This document shows, piece by piece, positions 7,339 to 15,730 of a stretch of DNA of 64,000 nucleotides (position 1 is the first letter of the stretch; every line of letters starts with the position of its first letter). This DNA comes from Nocardia sp. BMG111209 (lineage in GTDB: Bacteria; Actinomycetota; Actinomycetes; Mycobacteriales; Mycobacteriaceae): the NCBI RefSeq assembly GCF_000381925.1, contig NZ_KB907307.1, positions 3,410,001 to 3,474,000 on the forward strand, written 5' to 3'. The notes below the pieces were generated by a model. That model made no database searches, was not told where the DNA came from, and was given only the letters and a program-made list of their open reading frames with translations. The position numbers were made by a program, and so were the translations under genes.

Positions 7339-9735
7339 ATGCCGGACCGAGAGGCGCCGGGGCCGACCCCCCTCCAGGGCCCCGACGCAACTCGTCTCGA
7401 CGCGGTCGAGCGGCTGCGCCGGCAGATCGAGCAATCGGAATCCGCCGGCGCCCGCTCGACCGGGGCCGAAGAGCAACCTCGCCCGAAGCGAATCCGCTCC
7501 ACCCACCGCGCGAGGCGCAAATCCCCCGGAGACCCGAATCCCGAACACCCCCAAGGCATCTGGCGCTCCGACGACGGCCCCCTCACACCCTCACCCACGG
7601 AAACCATTCCCCCACACGACGAATGGCAATCCGAAGCACCACACCAACCCGAACCATGGTCCGTAGAGGCATTTCGCCGGGCCGCGGCGGCCCGACAGTC
7701 CGAGCAGACCCCGCCCCCGGAGCCATTCTCACCCGAGCCGATTCGAACGAGCCCGACGACGCAGACGAACGAGTCCGCCGAGCCGGCCCGTAACCCCGGA
7801 ATCGGCTTACAAGCCCACATATCTCGGCCACCCGAGCACAATCGGCGACCCGAGCCCTATCGACGGTTCGATATCGACGGGCAGAACGAAACCGCGCGAC
7901 ACCCGGACACCGACCCGCAGCCGCAGACCACATATCCCTCGATCAATCACCACACGGACGCAGCAGGACAGCCGAAGATCGAGTTGCCCGCCGAATCCCA
8001 TCGATCGATGGCACCGCACACCGAGACCATTCCACCGCCTGAGCCTCCTCAACAGGCCGAGGTAACGCTGCCACCGAAGGCAGACCGGCAGAGTGAGTTG
8101 CCGCAGTCCCCAGGGACGGTTCAGCAGGCGGAACTGGCCCGACTGAACGAAGCGATTCGAAAGATCGAAGCGGCCCGGCCGAACCGATCGAGTGCAACGA
8201 CCCGGTCGAGCAAGTCCGATCAGCGCGATGAGACTGTCCGCTCGCGAAAGGTCGGCCGGCAGGACAACCCGACCCGGCCGCCATCTGAAGCCACCCGCCA
8301 GAGTAAGACAGTTGGATCACCCGAGGCCGACCAGCACGGCGAACCGACGCACCGGCGAAGCGAGGCCACCCAGTCGCAGGGGACCAGCCGGACGGACGAG
8401 ATACACGGGTATGCGGACGACGGTGGCTGGGGCGAGTCGGATCGAGCGACGGATGCTGCTGGGACGGGGCATACCGATCGGATCGAGTCGGACGAGCGGA
8501 TGGGACGGTCCGGTGGCGAGAAGCGCCGGGGCAAGGATGGACGCGGCGGGCGGCGGCGAGGTAACGCGGGTGGTCCCGGGGAGAGCAAGCCGGGTGGCGG
8601 TACCGACGCGCAGGCGAAGGAGGTCTGCCTGCGGCTGCTCACCGACCGGGCGCGGAGCCGGGCGGAACTCGCGAAGAAGTTGGCGGACAAGGGATTCACA
8701 CTCGAGGTTGCCGACCGCGTTCTGAATCGGCTCGCCGAGGTCGGCCTCATCAATGATGCCGCGTTCGCCGAACAGTGGGTCCATTCCCGGCACACCTATT
8801 CCGGTATCGGGAAGAAAGCTCTCGTGCAGGAACTGCGCCGCAAGGGAGTGGCCGATACGGACGCAGAGGCCGCGTTGACGGCCATCACCGCCGACGACGA
8901 ATACGACCGTGCGATCGACCTCGTCCGCGTCAAACTGCGTACCCAGCCGGATTCTCTGGACCGCGACAAGACCATCCGCCGACTCGTCTCGATGTTGATG
9001 CGGCGCGGCTACAACCAGTCCACCGCATACGCTGCCGTCACCATCGAATTGCCCGCTGTTGCACGGCATTTCGGCGAGACCGAGACCAGCGGTCGCACTG
9101 GCACTGGCACTGGCACTGGCACTGGCACTGGCACTGAGGCTATGGCCGATGCCGATGCCGATACCGGTCTCGATGCCGGTCCACCGGGACGCAAAAGCTC
9201 CGGCCGGGTGGAGAAGATCAGCGACGACGCTGCTGTCGAACTGGTGCAACGCAAATTGCGGACGCTCTCGCCGGATCTGCCGAACGATACTGTCGTGCGC
9301 CGGTTGGTCGGCATGCTGGCCCGGCGGGGCTACAACCAGTCCGCCGCGTATTCGCTCGTGAAAGCCGAACTGCAGCAAGCTCGTACCGAGCAGGACACCG
9401 AGGGCGTGCACACCGGCAGTGAGCACCCATCGGCGTCTCGACCGTCGCTGCGTCGGCCGGAAGCCCAGCGCGACAGAACAATCAGCCGATCCGCCTCTGC
9501 CGAAGAAGACGACGAGAATTCGGATGCCGCCGGTGACGAGGAGCGCGAACGTGCCGTCGAGCTGGTACGCAAGAAGATCCGGACGATGTCCGCCGACCTG
9601 CGACGGGACAAGGCCGTCGCACAATTGGTCGGCCTGCTCGCCCGGCGCGGCATCTCTTCCGGCACCGCGTATTCCGTGGTGTTCGACGAACTGAATCGCC
9701 GGGGCGAGAATCCCGGCGACCACTCCACCGATTGA
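7339..9735 (+). CDS. recX: RecX-type recombination regulator with long N-terminal extension and triplicated C-terminal module
   Basis: RecX binds RecA filaments and blocks strand exchange. Usual RecX has about 150-200 residues with three three-helix modules; this product has 798. Residues 1-425 are rich in Pro, Glu, Arg, Thr and Gln with no fold visible. Modules 1 and 2 are near 426-510. The third module appears three times: about 519-571, 629-678 and 733-785, each with a (R/K)LV(S/G)(M/L)L(M/A)RRG(Y/I) core. The first linker holds a (Thr-Gly)6 run coded by a hexanucleotide repeat. The ATG lies three bases after recA with no good ribosome site, so translation may be coupled, or start internally; an internal start would shorten the extension but not remove the extra modules. 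Confidence 0.85.
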   Translation: MPDREAPGPTPLQGPDATRLDAVERLRRQIEQSESAGARSTGAEEQPRPKRIRSTHRARRKSPGDPNPEHPQGIWRSDDGPLTPSPTETIPPHDEWQSEAPHQPEPWSVEAFRRAAAARQSEQTPPPEPFSPEPIRTSPTTQTNESAEPARNPGIGLQAHISRPPEHNRRPEPYRRFDIDGQNETARHPDTDPQPQTTYPSINHHTDAAGQPKIELPAESHRSMAPHTETIPPPEPPQQAEVTLPPKADRQSELPQSPGTVQQAELARLNEAIRKIEAARPNRSSATTRSSKSDQRDETVRSRKVGRQDNPTRPPSEATRQSKTVGSPEADQHGEPTHRRSEATQSQGTSRTDEIHGYADDGGWGESDRATDAAGTGHTDRIESDERMGRSGGEKRRGKDGRGGRRRGNAGGPGESKPGGGTDAQAKEVCLRLLTDRARSRAELAKKLADKGFTLEVADRVLNRLAEVGLINDAAFAEQWVHSRHTYSGIGKKALVQELRRKGVADTDAEAALTAITADDEYDRAIDLVRVKLRTQPDSLDRDKTIRRLVSMLMRRGYNQSTAYAAVTIELPAVARHFGETETSGRTGTGTGTGTGTGTEAMADADADTGLDAGPPGRKSSGRVEKISDDAAVELVQRKLRTLSPDLPNDTVVRRLVGMLARRGYNQSAAYSLVKAELQQARTEQDTEGVHTGSEHPSASRPSLRRPEAQRDRTISRSASAEEDDENSDAAGDEERERAVELVRKKIRTMSADLRRDKAVAQLVGLLARRGISSGTAYSVVFDELNRRGENPGDHSTD
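9097..9136 (+). repeat. Hexanucleotide tandem repeat inside recX
   Basis: Six perfect ACTGGC units run from 9097 to 9132, followed by a partial ACTG. They encode alternating Thr-Gly in the linker between RecX module copies. Because the unit is two codons, gain or loss of copies keeps the frame. Confidence 0.95.
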
Positions 9736-9752
9736 CCGAGCAGGAGCTTCCG

Positions 9753-10121
9753 ATGCTGGATCACCTGGCCATCCAATGTGCCGACGTCGCCGCGAGTGCG
9801 AAGTTCTACGACACCGTACTGGCTGCCCTGGGCGGCTCCCGGCGGATGGAATTCGGCCCGGTCATCGGGTACGGCGACAGCCCTCGGCCCGAGTTCTGGC
9901 TCGGGCCGAGCACTGGCGCGGATTTCCGCGAATCGCACATCGCCTTCGCCGCCCCCGACCGTGCGGCGGTGCGCGCCTTCCACGAGGCCGCCGTCGCCGC
10001 CGGTGCCGAGGTTCTGCACGAACCGCGCCTCTGGCCGGAGTACCACCCGACGTATTACGGCGCCTTCGTCCGCGATCCCGACGGCAACAATGTCGAAGCC
10101 GTCTGCCACACACCGGAATAG
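9753..10121 (+). CDS. VOC (glyoxalase/bleomycin-resistance fold) protein
   Basis: The 122-residue product has the paired beta-alpha-beta-beta-beta units of the vicinal oxygen chelate superfamily, with the opening LDHLAIQCADVAASAKFYDTVL and the end DPDGNNVEAVCH; the two His and the late Glu are the usual metal-site residues. ATG 9753 is chosen because AGGAG lies six bases upstream; a TTG at 9732 overlapping the recX stop is less likely. It starts 17 bases after recX and may be co-transcribed. Substrate unknown. Confidence 0.82.
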   Translation: MLDHLAIQCADVAASAKFYDTVLAALGGSRRMEFGPVIGYGDSPRPEFWLGPSTGADFRESHIAFAAPDRAAVRAFHEAAVAAGAEVLHEPRLWPEYHPTYYGAFVRDPDGNNVEAVCHTPE

Positions 10122-10253
10122 TCCGGGTACGCCACGGCCGAGGGAGCGCGCGCACCCGAACCACGACGAATCGGTAAGCGCCGCCGGATGATTGCGTGCG
10201 TCGCCGATTGATACGATCCGCTGGCGTTGCGCAGTCGAGCTCGGGAGGGATGT

Positions 10254-10571
10254 ATGGGCGCGCCACAACGAGTGTCGATAGCCGGAGTCGAGGTCCGGTG
10301 TTCCCACTGTGACAGCCGGGAGTTCCTGGAGCGTAAGGGGCTCATCACCACCCGCGGCCTCGCCTATCTCGATCTGGAGTGGCCGAACAGATCCGCACGG
10401 GTGCTGCAATGCTCGTCGTGCGGTCATCTGGAATGGTTCGCCCGGCTCGAGCCTGTCGACGAGGACGACACCGACGACACTCCGGAAGAAGATATCGAAT
10501 GTCTCTCCTGCGGTAGAGCGATCCCGGCCGGCGTGATGAGTTGCCGCCATTGCGGATGGAGTTACGAGTGA
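10254..10571 (+). CDS. Small double zinc-ribbon protein, function unknown
   Basis: The 105-residue product has an N-terminal pair of CxxC motifs (CSHCDSREF and CSSCGHLEW) that would form one zinc ribbon, an acidic linker (EDDTDDTPEED), and a C-terminal pair (CLSCGRAIP, CRHCGWSYE) that forms a second. GGGAGG lies five bases before the ATG at 10254; an upstream in-frame start at 10227 is not supported. Proteins of this design often bind nucleic acid or a partner protein, but no function can be assigned. Confidence 0.75.
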   Translation: MGAPQRVSIAGVEVRCSHCDSREFLERKGLITTRGLAYLDLEWPNRSARVLQCSSCGHLEWFARLEPVDEDDTDDTPEEDIECLSCGRAIPAGVMSCRHCGWSYE

Positions 10572-10615
10572 CATCCGTGGCCGAGCGCGTGTCCCGGCCA
10601 CAATATGCGTCATGA

Positions 10616-11251
10616 TCACGCCGGACGTGCCGGAACCGTCTGCGGGATCTCCCACGCCGTAGCCAGTCGTGACGGATGGACCTGGCTGCCGTTGCCGAAG
10701 AATTCGCAGAACTTCATGATCAGCGGATCCCACCGCTGCGGGTCGATGTGCTGAGTGCCGGGGACGATCAGCTGTTCGTCCACATGCGCACGCACCACCC
10801 GCACGGTGAATGCGGTGGCAAGATCGGCGCGGTCGAACCGTACGGCAGATACCAATTCGCATTCGAGCTGAATCGGGCACTCGGCAACCAGCGGAGCGGA
10901 AACCAGATCCGCAGCCAGTGCGGTGAACCCCGCCGCGCCGAACTTGTCCGGCTCGTACCGATATCCCTTGTCGATCTTGTGTTGTGACAGCTCCGGCGTA
11001 CCGGTCAGCAACGCCAGCCGATCGACCGCACCCACCAGCTCAGCGGAAGGCAGATTCAGCACACATTCGCCTTCGCGCAACAGATTCTGCGTAGTCCGCG
11101 AGGCCGTGTTCATGCCGAGCATGCACTGATTGCCGAGCCACCACGCCGAGGACATCGGTGCGAGATTCGCTGTGCCGTCCGGATTTCCGGTGCTGATCAA
11201 CACCACCGGTGTGCCGAAGTAGAGGACCTTCAGATCGATGTTCCGATGCAT
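10616..11251 (-). CDS. Flavin reductase-like (FMN-binding split barrel) protein
   Basis: The 211-residue product has the flavin reductase domain pattern: LYFGTPVVLISTGNPDGTANLAPMSSAWWLGNQCMLG at the start (flavin-contact segment) and RTTQNLLREGECVLNLPS in the middle. Such proteins reduce FMN with NAD(P)H or bind flavin for a partner oxygenase. I chose the ATG at 11251, which has a GGGG run just upstream; a start at 11314 would add an unlikely Arg/Pro-rich leader. It converges on the zinc-ribbon gene with no clear terminator between them. Confidence 0.8.
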   Translation of the reverse strand: MHRNIDLKVLYFGTPVVLISTGNPDGTANLAPMSSAWWLGNQCMLGMNTASRTTQNLLREGECVLNLPSAELVGAVDRLALLTGTPELSQHKIDKGYRYEPDKFGAAGFTALAADLVSAPLVAECPIQLECELVSAVRFDRADLATAFTVRVVRAHVDEQLIVPGTQHIDPQRWDPLIMKFCEFFGNGSQVHPSRLATAWEIPQTVPARPA

Positions 11252-11541
11252 ATCCCCACTGTGCTTAGCGGCCGGACCAGATGCTGGCGGAAAGCGGACC
11301 TGGCATCGACGCACCTGGCCCGACCAGCGCCGACGCGCCTACGCACCCGAGCTCGACCCCAGTCGGCCATGCGGCGCGGAGTCAGGCGGCCCTGCCGCGC
11401 GAGCCGATCGCCGACGGTCGAGGAGCCGGAGTTCGAACGCCGAGATCGACACCGTCCGGACTGAACGGCTCATGCTCGACGTCGCATCGTCCCAGCGGCG
11501 GATCGCCTGCCGGACCGTGGCGGTAGCGGTTCCCCGTGAAA
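11252..11541. other. Gene-free stretch
   Basis: These 290 bp separate two minus-strand genes. Open frames exist on the plus strand, but their products are Arg/Pro/Ala-rich without family resemblance. The promoter of the flavin reductase gene should be here; I see no convincing element. Confidence 0.5.
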
Positions 11542-12177
11542 TCAGATGCCCGCGATGGTGTCCGGAGCGCGCTCAGCCCGGCTCAGCGCGCGCAGCACGG
11601 CGACCTGCCCGTGGCGGACAACTGCCAGCCGCGACAACAGGTCGAGCACCGGCTCGAAGACCGCCGGCGGCAGCAGTGGGGTCGGGATCTCGGCGCTGAG
11701 CGCCAGATCATCCGAGTGCACCGCGATCTCCATGATCCGGGTCAGCAGGTAGTCGTCGAGCAGCATCGACATGCCGGTGGCGGTTCGGACGACCCGGCTC
11801 ATCGGTTCGGCGGCCAGTGCGACCTGCTGACCCGCCAGCGCCATGTCGACCTGGCTCACCAGCGCTGCGACGCCGCCCGAGGCGGCGGCCTCGCTGCCGT
11901 GCCGGATCCGCACATTGCTCTCCGCGTCCAGATCGGTGTGGAATGCGGCTGCGGCGGCGAAGTATTCGGGAACCGAGAGGGGTTTCTCGTCCGGAACCTC
12001 GGCTGCGAGCGCACGGGATACGTGGAGGACCTGGGAGCCCAGGTGACCGGTCAGCCCGTGCACACCGAATTCCGGCAGTACGCTCGGCCGCTCCCACGCC
12101 GCGGCGACCGCGGGATCACTCAGCAGCGTCACCGCCGACCCCGCCGCTTCCAGGTACGCCGCTCTGATCGTGATCAT
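11542..12177 (-). CDS. Mycothiol-dependent maleylpyruvate isomerase-like (DinB-fold) protein
   Basis: The 211-residue product looks like the actinobacterial maleylpyruvate isomerase N-terminal (MDMPI_N) family, a DinB four-helix bundle that binds a divalent metal by three His. GVHGLTGHLGSQVLHVSRAL gives the first His cluster and ITRIMEIAVHSDDLALS-like text near 155-170 the last (VHSDD). Many members are mycothiol S-transferases. GGAGGGG lies six bases before the ATG at 12177. Substrate unknown; stand-alone gene. Confidence 0.72.
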   Translation of the reverse strand: MITIRAAYLEAAGSAVTLLSDPAVAAAWERPSVLPEFGVHGLTGHLGSQVLHVSRALAAEVPDEKPLSVPEYFAAAAAFHTDLDAESNVRIRHGSEAAASGGVAALVSQVDMALAGQQVALAAEPMSRVVRTATGMSMLLDDYLLTRIMEIAVHSDDLALSAEIPTPLLPPAVFEPVLDLLSRLAVVRHGQVAVLRALSRAERAPDTIAGI

Positions 12178-12306
12178 CGCTTCCCCTCCGCCGGTGAAAT
12201 ACCAAGGCGGGCAAGCCGAGTCGCCGGGACTCGGCACCCGTGGACGTCACCGTCAGCCTAGCGGCGCGCGCGACACTGCCGCTACGCGAACCCGGTCCGG
12301 ACCGCG

Positions 12307-12702
12307 TCACTGTCCCAGTGCGTGCCCGGTCGTCACGTCGATGTGATCGGGAACCTCCTCGTGGCGGTCGCCGACGGTGGAGGTGCCGGTGGGTTCGAAT
12401 ATCAGGATCGACGCGCCGGCCGGGGCGGACGGTTTGTGCTCGGTGCCGCGCGGCACCGTGAACACCGTGCCGGTCGGCAGGTGCACGGTGCGCTCCCCCG
12501 CCGGTTCGCGCAGGCCGATGTCCAGGTGCCCGTCGAGGACCAGGAAGAACTCGTCGGTGTGTTCGTGGGCGTGCCAGACGAATTCGCCCTTGAGCTTGGC
12601 GATCCGCACGTCGTAGTCGTTCACGTGGGTGACGATGCGCGGGCTCCACAGGGCGTCGAAGGAGGCCAGTGCGGTGGTGAGGGTGATCGGTTCGGTGCTC
12701 AT
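12307..12702 (-). CDS. Cupin-domain protein
   Basis: The 131-residue product is a single small cupin. Motif 1 is WHAHEHTDEFFLVLDG (two His and a Glu, then the barrel His in motif 2, PRGTEHKP), so the metal site looks complete. It is divergent from the GlxA-type regulator 52 bases away, which may control it. Single-domain cupins act as isomerases, dioxygenases or sensors; the substrate is unknown. Confidence 0.82.
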   Translation of the reverse strand: MSTEPITLTTALASFDALWSPRIVTHVNDYDVRIAKLKGEFVWHAHEHTDEFFLVLDGHLDIGLREPAGERTVHLPTGTVFTVPRGTEHKPSAPAGASILIFEPTGTSTVGDRHEEVPDHIDVTTGHALGQ

Positions 12703-12754
12703 GGGAGCATCCTGGCCGGTTGTCCGTATCGGCGGTGAGTGCTAGGAATCGCAT

Positions 12755-13792
12755 ATGCCGCATGATTTCTCGCATGCCCGGCCGCCGCGGGTCGTGGTGA
12801 TCGTGGACGAGAATTCGAATCCGTTCGAACTGGGTTGTGCCACCGAGGTCTTCGGGCTCCGCCGGCCGGAACTCGGGCGTGAGCTGTACGAATTCCGGCT
12901 CTGCGCACCGGAGCCCGAGACGGCGATGCGCGACGGTTTCTTCACGCTCACCGGCGTCGCGGGCCTCGAGGCCGCCGAGGATGCCGATGTCCTCATCGTC
13001 CCCAACCGTCCGGATGTGCAGGTGCCGCGCCGGCCCGCCGTGCTGGCCGCGATTCGCCGCGCTCATGCCCGCGGCGCACGGCTGGTCGGATTCTGTAGTG
13101 GCGCTTTCACTCTCGCCGAAGCCGGGATACTGGACGGGCGGCGGGCGGCGACGCACTGGATGTGGGCGGATCGGTTCCGTGCCCGATTTCCCACGGTGCG
13201 GCTGGAGCCGGATGTCCTCTTCGTCGACGACGGCGACATCCTCACCGCCGCAGGTAGTTCCGCCGCCCTCGACCTCGGCCTGCACATCGTCCGCTGCGAC
13301 CACGGCGCGGAGGTCGCCAATGCCGTGAGCCGCCGCCTGGTCTTCGCCGCACATCGTGACGGCGGTCAGAAGCAGTTCGTCGAGCGGCCCGTCCCGCGCA
13401 TCCCGGATCGATCGCTGGCCCCGGTACTCGCCTGGGCACAGCAACGACTCGACATTCCGTTGACGGTCGCGGATCTCGCGGCCCGCGCCGCCGTCAGCCC
13501 GGCCACCCTGCACCGCCGCTTCCGCGCCGAACTCGGCACCACCCCGCTGGCATGGCTGCTCGGCGAACGGGTCACGTTGGCCTGCAGGCTGATCGAGCAG
13601 GGCGAGGAGCGGTTCGAGGTGATCGCGCGGCGCACCGGGCTGGGGACCGCCGCCCATCTGCGCACCGTGTTGCGCCGCCACACGGGTCTCGGGCCGTCCC
13701 AGTACCGGCACCGGTTCGGGCCGCCACCGGGAAATCCGCCGGGTGAGCCCGCGCCGGGCGGGAATTCCGCACCCGGTCGACCGGCCGCGTAG
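12755..13792 (+). CDS. GlxA-type AraC regulator (DJ-1/PfpI domain plus HTH)
   Basis: The 345-residue product has an N-terminal DJ-1/PfpI-like sensor (about 11-190) with the elbow Cys in GFCSGAFTLAEAG, and a C-terminal AraC HTH pair (about 225-325: LTVADLAARAAVSPATLHRRFRAELG..., then FEVIARRTGLGTAAHLRTVLRRHTGLGPSQYR). AGGA lies about eight bases before the ATG. It is divergent from the cupin gene, its likely target. The last 20 residues are Pro/Gly-rich, and the gene end abuts a decayed gene. Confidence 0.87.
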   Translation: MPHDFSHARPPRVVVIVDENSNPFELGCATEVFGLRRPELGRELYEFRLCAPEPETAMRDGFFTLTGVAGLEAAEDADVLIVPNRPDVQVPRRPAVLAAIRRAHARGARLVGFCSGAFTLAEAGILDGRRAATHWMWADRFRARFPTVRLEPDVLFVDDGDILTAAGSSAALDLGLHIVRCDHGAEVANAVSRRLVFAAHRDGGQKQFVERPVPRIPDRSLAPVLAWAQQRLDIPLTVADLAARAAVSPATLHRRFRAELGTTPLAWLLGERVTLACRLIEQGEERFEVIARRTGLGTAAHLRTVLRRHTGLGPSQYRHRFGPPPGNPPGEPAPGGNSAPGRPAA

Positions 13793-13973
13793 GCCTCCGC
13801 CAGGCCGAGGGCGATCCGCTGCGGGAGGTCCTGCAGGTCCGGATCGCCACGGTCGATCGCGGCGACGGCGATGATGTTCTCCTCGGGCAGCAGCCGGACG
13901 GCAGCGGCCCACAACATATTGCTGCCGGTGTGGGTGTACCGCGCGCGCCGCTCCCGCGCGGGACCGCCGCCGA
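13785..13973 (-). pseudogene. C-terminal remnant of a serine hydrolase (beta-lactamase family)
   Basis: On the minus strand one frame encodes a stretch typical of the end of class C beta-lactamase-like serine hydrolases: GGGPARERRARYTHTGSN, then about 40 residues including AVRLLPEENIIAVAAIDRGD and ending in an Ala-rich helix (GLAEAYAAG). There is no start codon, no SxxK or YxN region upstream (that DNA belongs to the DUF3046 gene), and no stop: the frame runs on into the antisense of the GlxA-type gene. It looks like a truncated relic left by a deletion. Confidence 0.5.
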
Positions 13974-14168
13974 TTACCAGCGGGAGCGAGGCACGTCGAA
14001 CTCGGCGCAGAGGGCGCGCCAGACATCGCGCGGGTCGGCACCCGCCTCGATGGCCTGAGCGCCGGTACGGCCGTTCATGGACAGGAGCGTGTGATCGGCG
14101 AGCAGGGCGTCGCCCCGGGCCACGCCGAACTCGGTGTGCAACAACTCGTTGAATTCGGTCAAGCGCAC
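13974..14168 (-). CDS. DUF3046 protein
   Basis: The 64-residue product matches the DUF3046 pattern along its length: RLTEFNELLHTEFG, ALLADHTLL, GRTGAQAIEAGADPRDVWRALCAEFDVPRSRW. Start is GTG at 14168. This small actinobacterial family sits next to recA-recX in many genomes (Rv2738c in M. tuberculosis), but has no known role. Here a cluster of 4 kb separates it from recX. Its 3' end overlaps the serine hydrolase remnant. Confidence 0.88.
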   Translation of the reverse strand: MRLTEFNELLHTEFGVARGDALLADHTLLSMNGRTGAQAIEAGADPRDVWRALCAEFDVPRSRW

Positions 14169-14324
14169 CGCGCCAGGTTACTCGCCGCGACCTCGAACCC
14201 CGAATCGGACCGATCGCCGGGCCGGCGGCGGCGAGCATCACCCGACTCCAACCGGTGAATCGACGACACCGGTTAGTATGGCGCGCATGGACCTGCCCAC
14301 CTCCGCCGCCGGCTGACCGCAGGC

Positions 14325-14843
14325 GTGCTCGATCCCCGCCCGCACCTCGGCGAACCACTCGCGCTGGACCTGCTGAACACTCGATGGATGACCGGCGACG
14401 GCCCACGGGACCTGTTGTCCGATGTGCCCGGACTCGCCTGCTGGCTGACCACCAACGAACTCCGCTGCCGTGCCGACGAGCCCACACTGCACGCGCTGCG
14501 TCGCACCCGTGAGGCGATCCTGACGGCCGTCCGCACCGGATCCACGGACGTCGCCGACCTGAACGACGTGCTCGCCCACGGCCGCATCCGCCGCACCCTC
14601 ACCCCCGCCGGACCCGCCGACATTCCCGAGATCCCCGCTACGGAGTGGCTACCCGGCTGGCTGGCCGCCGACAATCTGCTGCAACTGCTCGCCGACGCCC
14701 CGCACCGCATCAAGCAGTGCGATCATCCCCGCTGCATCCTGTTCTTCCACGACACCTCGAAGAACGGCACCCGCCGCTGGCACTCCATGGCCACCTGCGG
14801 CAACCGGGTCAAGGCCGCCCGGCACCAGGCCAAGAAGCCCTGA
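14325..14843 (+). CDS. CGNR zinc-finger (ABATE domain) protein
   Basis: The 172-residue product has the N-terminal ABATE domain (HLGEPLALDLLNTRWM near the start) and a C-terminal CGNR zinc finger with Cys at 132 and 137 (CDHPRC) and the CGNR motif from Cys158, including the FHDTSKNGTRRWHSMATCGNR signature. These are predicted stress-linked DNA-binding regulators of actinobacteria. The start is a GTG at 14325 with a weak ribosome site; a 12-codon frame (MARMDLPTSAAG) lies just upstream at 14278 and ends nine bases before the GTG. Confidence 0.82.
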   Translation: MLDPRPHLGEPLALDLLNTRWMTGDGPRDLLSDVPGLACWLTTNELRCRADEPTLHALRRTREAILTAVRTGSTDVADLNDVLAHGRIRRTLTPAGPADIPEIPATEWLPGWLAADNLLQLLADAPHRIKQCDHPRCILFFHDTSKNGTRRWHSMATCGNRVKAARHQAKKP

Positions 14844-14942
14844 TCCGCGCCGCCGGGACCGCGCGCATGCGGGCCCCGGCACGACACTCGACACCCGCGT
14901 TCGATCACCGGCTCGCAGCGGCCGACGCCCTATCCTGCCCGC

Positions 14943-15440
14943 ATGACCTCTGAGCCGGTCACCGTGCCTCCCCGGGGTGGACGCGCGCTCGGCCCCCTCG
15001 CGATCGCGGCCGCCGGGTCGGGCGTGGGAGCGATCACGCACCCGTTCGACCGGGCCGCAACCGTATTGGTCGCCGGGTTCACCCTCGCGGCGCTGGTTCG
15101 TGCGGTACGCGCACCCGATCGCCGGATGCGCCCGGACGGCCGGATATATCGCGGCCTCGCGCTCTGGACCACGCTGGCGGTCGCCCTGCTGGCCTGGGAG
15201 ATGTTCGCCTGGGCACATCAGCCACGCTGGTCGGTGCCGGACCCGGCCCATCCGACCATGTCGACGCTGCTCGGCCCCTATCTCGACCACGGCCCCCTCC
15301 GGTTCGCCGGCTGGTTCGCCTGGCTCGTCATCGGCTGGATGCTGACGCGCCCCCGCGATTTCCGTGCGGTGCAGCAGCATTCGGCCCGGATCAGCCGCCA
15401 CGACGCTCGCCGCGCCCCGAGGTGGCGCCGAGGTGAATGA
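14943..15440 (+). CDS. Hypothetical membrane protein
   Basis: The 165-residue product has about four hydrophobic segments (around 18-35, 37-55, 71-90 and 118-137) and an Arg-rich tail. I recognise no family. The frame overlaps the next small membrane-protein gene by eight bases, so the two are coupled and their products may work together in the membrane. Confidence 0.65.
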   Translation: MTSEPVTVPPRGGRALGPLAIAAAGSGVGAITHPFDRAATVLVAGFTLAALVRAVRAPDRRMRPDGRIYRGLALWTTLAVALLAWEMFAWAHQPRWSVPDPAHPTMSTLLGPYLDHGPLRFAGWFAWLVIGWMLTRPRDFRAVQQHSARISRHDARRAPRWRRGE

Positions 15441-15633
15441 TCGGCAGCTCGCCATCACGGGGTTCGCCACCGTGGCGATCGTGGCGCTCGCCGCGGCCGT
15501 CCTCTCCCGGCGGCACCGCGCGACGGTGGCCTCACTCGCCGAAGTGATCGGCTTCCTCACCGGTACCCGCGTCCTGCGCGTGACCGCCGTAGCGGTGTGG
15601 GCCGTGCTGGGGTGGCACTTCCTGGCCCGATGA
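15433..15633 (+). CDS. Small membrane protein of the DUF6186 type
   Basis: A GTG at 15433 gives a 66-residue protein with two hydrophobic segments (about 6-24 and 48-63) separated by RRHRATVASLAEVIGFLTGTRVLR and ending WHFLAR, which resembles the DUF6186 family of actinobacteria. GAGGTGG lies about nine bases before the GTG. The start overlaps the preceding gene by eight bases. An in-frame ATG at 15364 would lie deep within that gene and is rejected. Confidence 0.62.
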   Translation: MNDRQLAITGFATVAIVALAAAVLSRRHRATVASLAEVIGFLTGTRVLRVTAVAVWAVLGWHFLAR

Positions 15634-15730
15634 CCTTGCCCCGCAAACATATTCGGCACCGATCCACCCGGCGCGCTCCGCACGGCGCCACGGACGACGT
15701 CCCGATGCGGCGACGCCGGAACGCCGGAAC

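Noticed and set aside
8317..9723. Minus-strand open frame of 468 codons across recX
   Set aside because: The plus strand encodes recognisable RecX modules; the antisense product has no family features.
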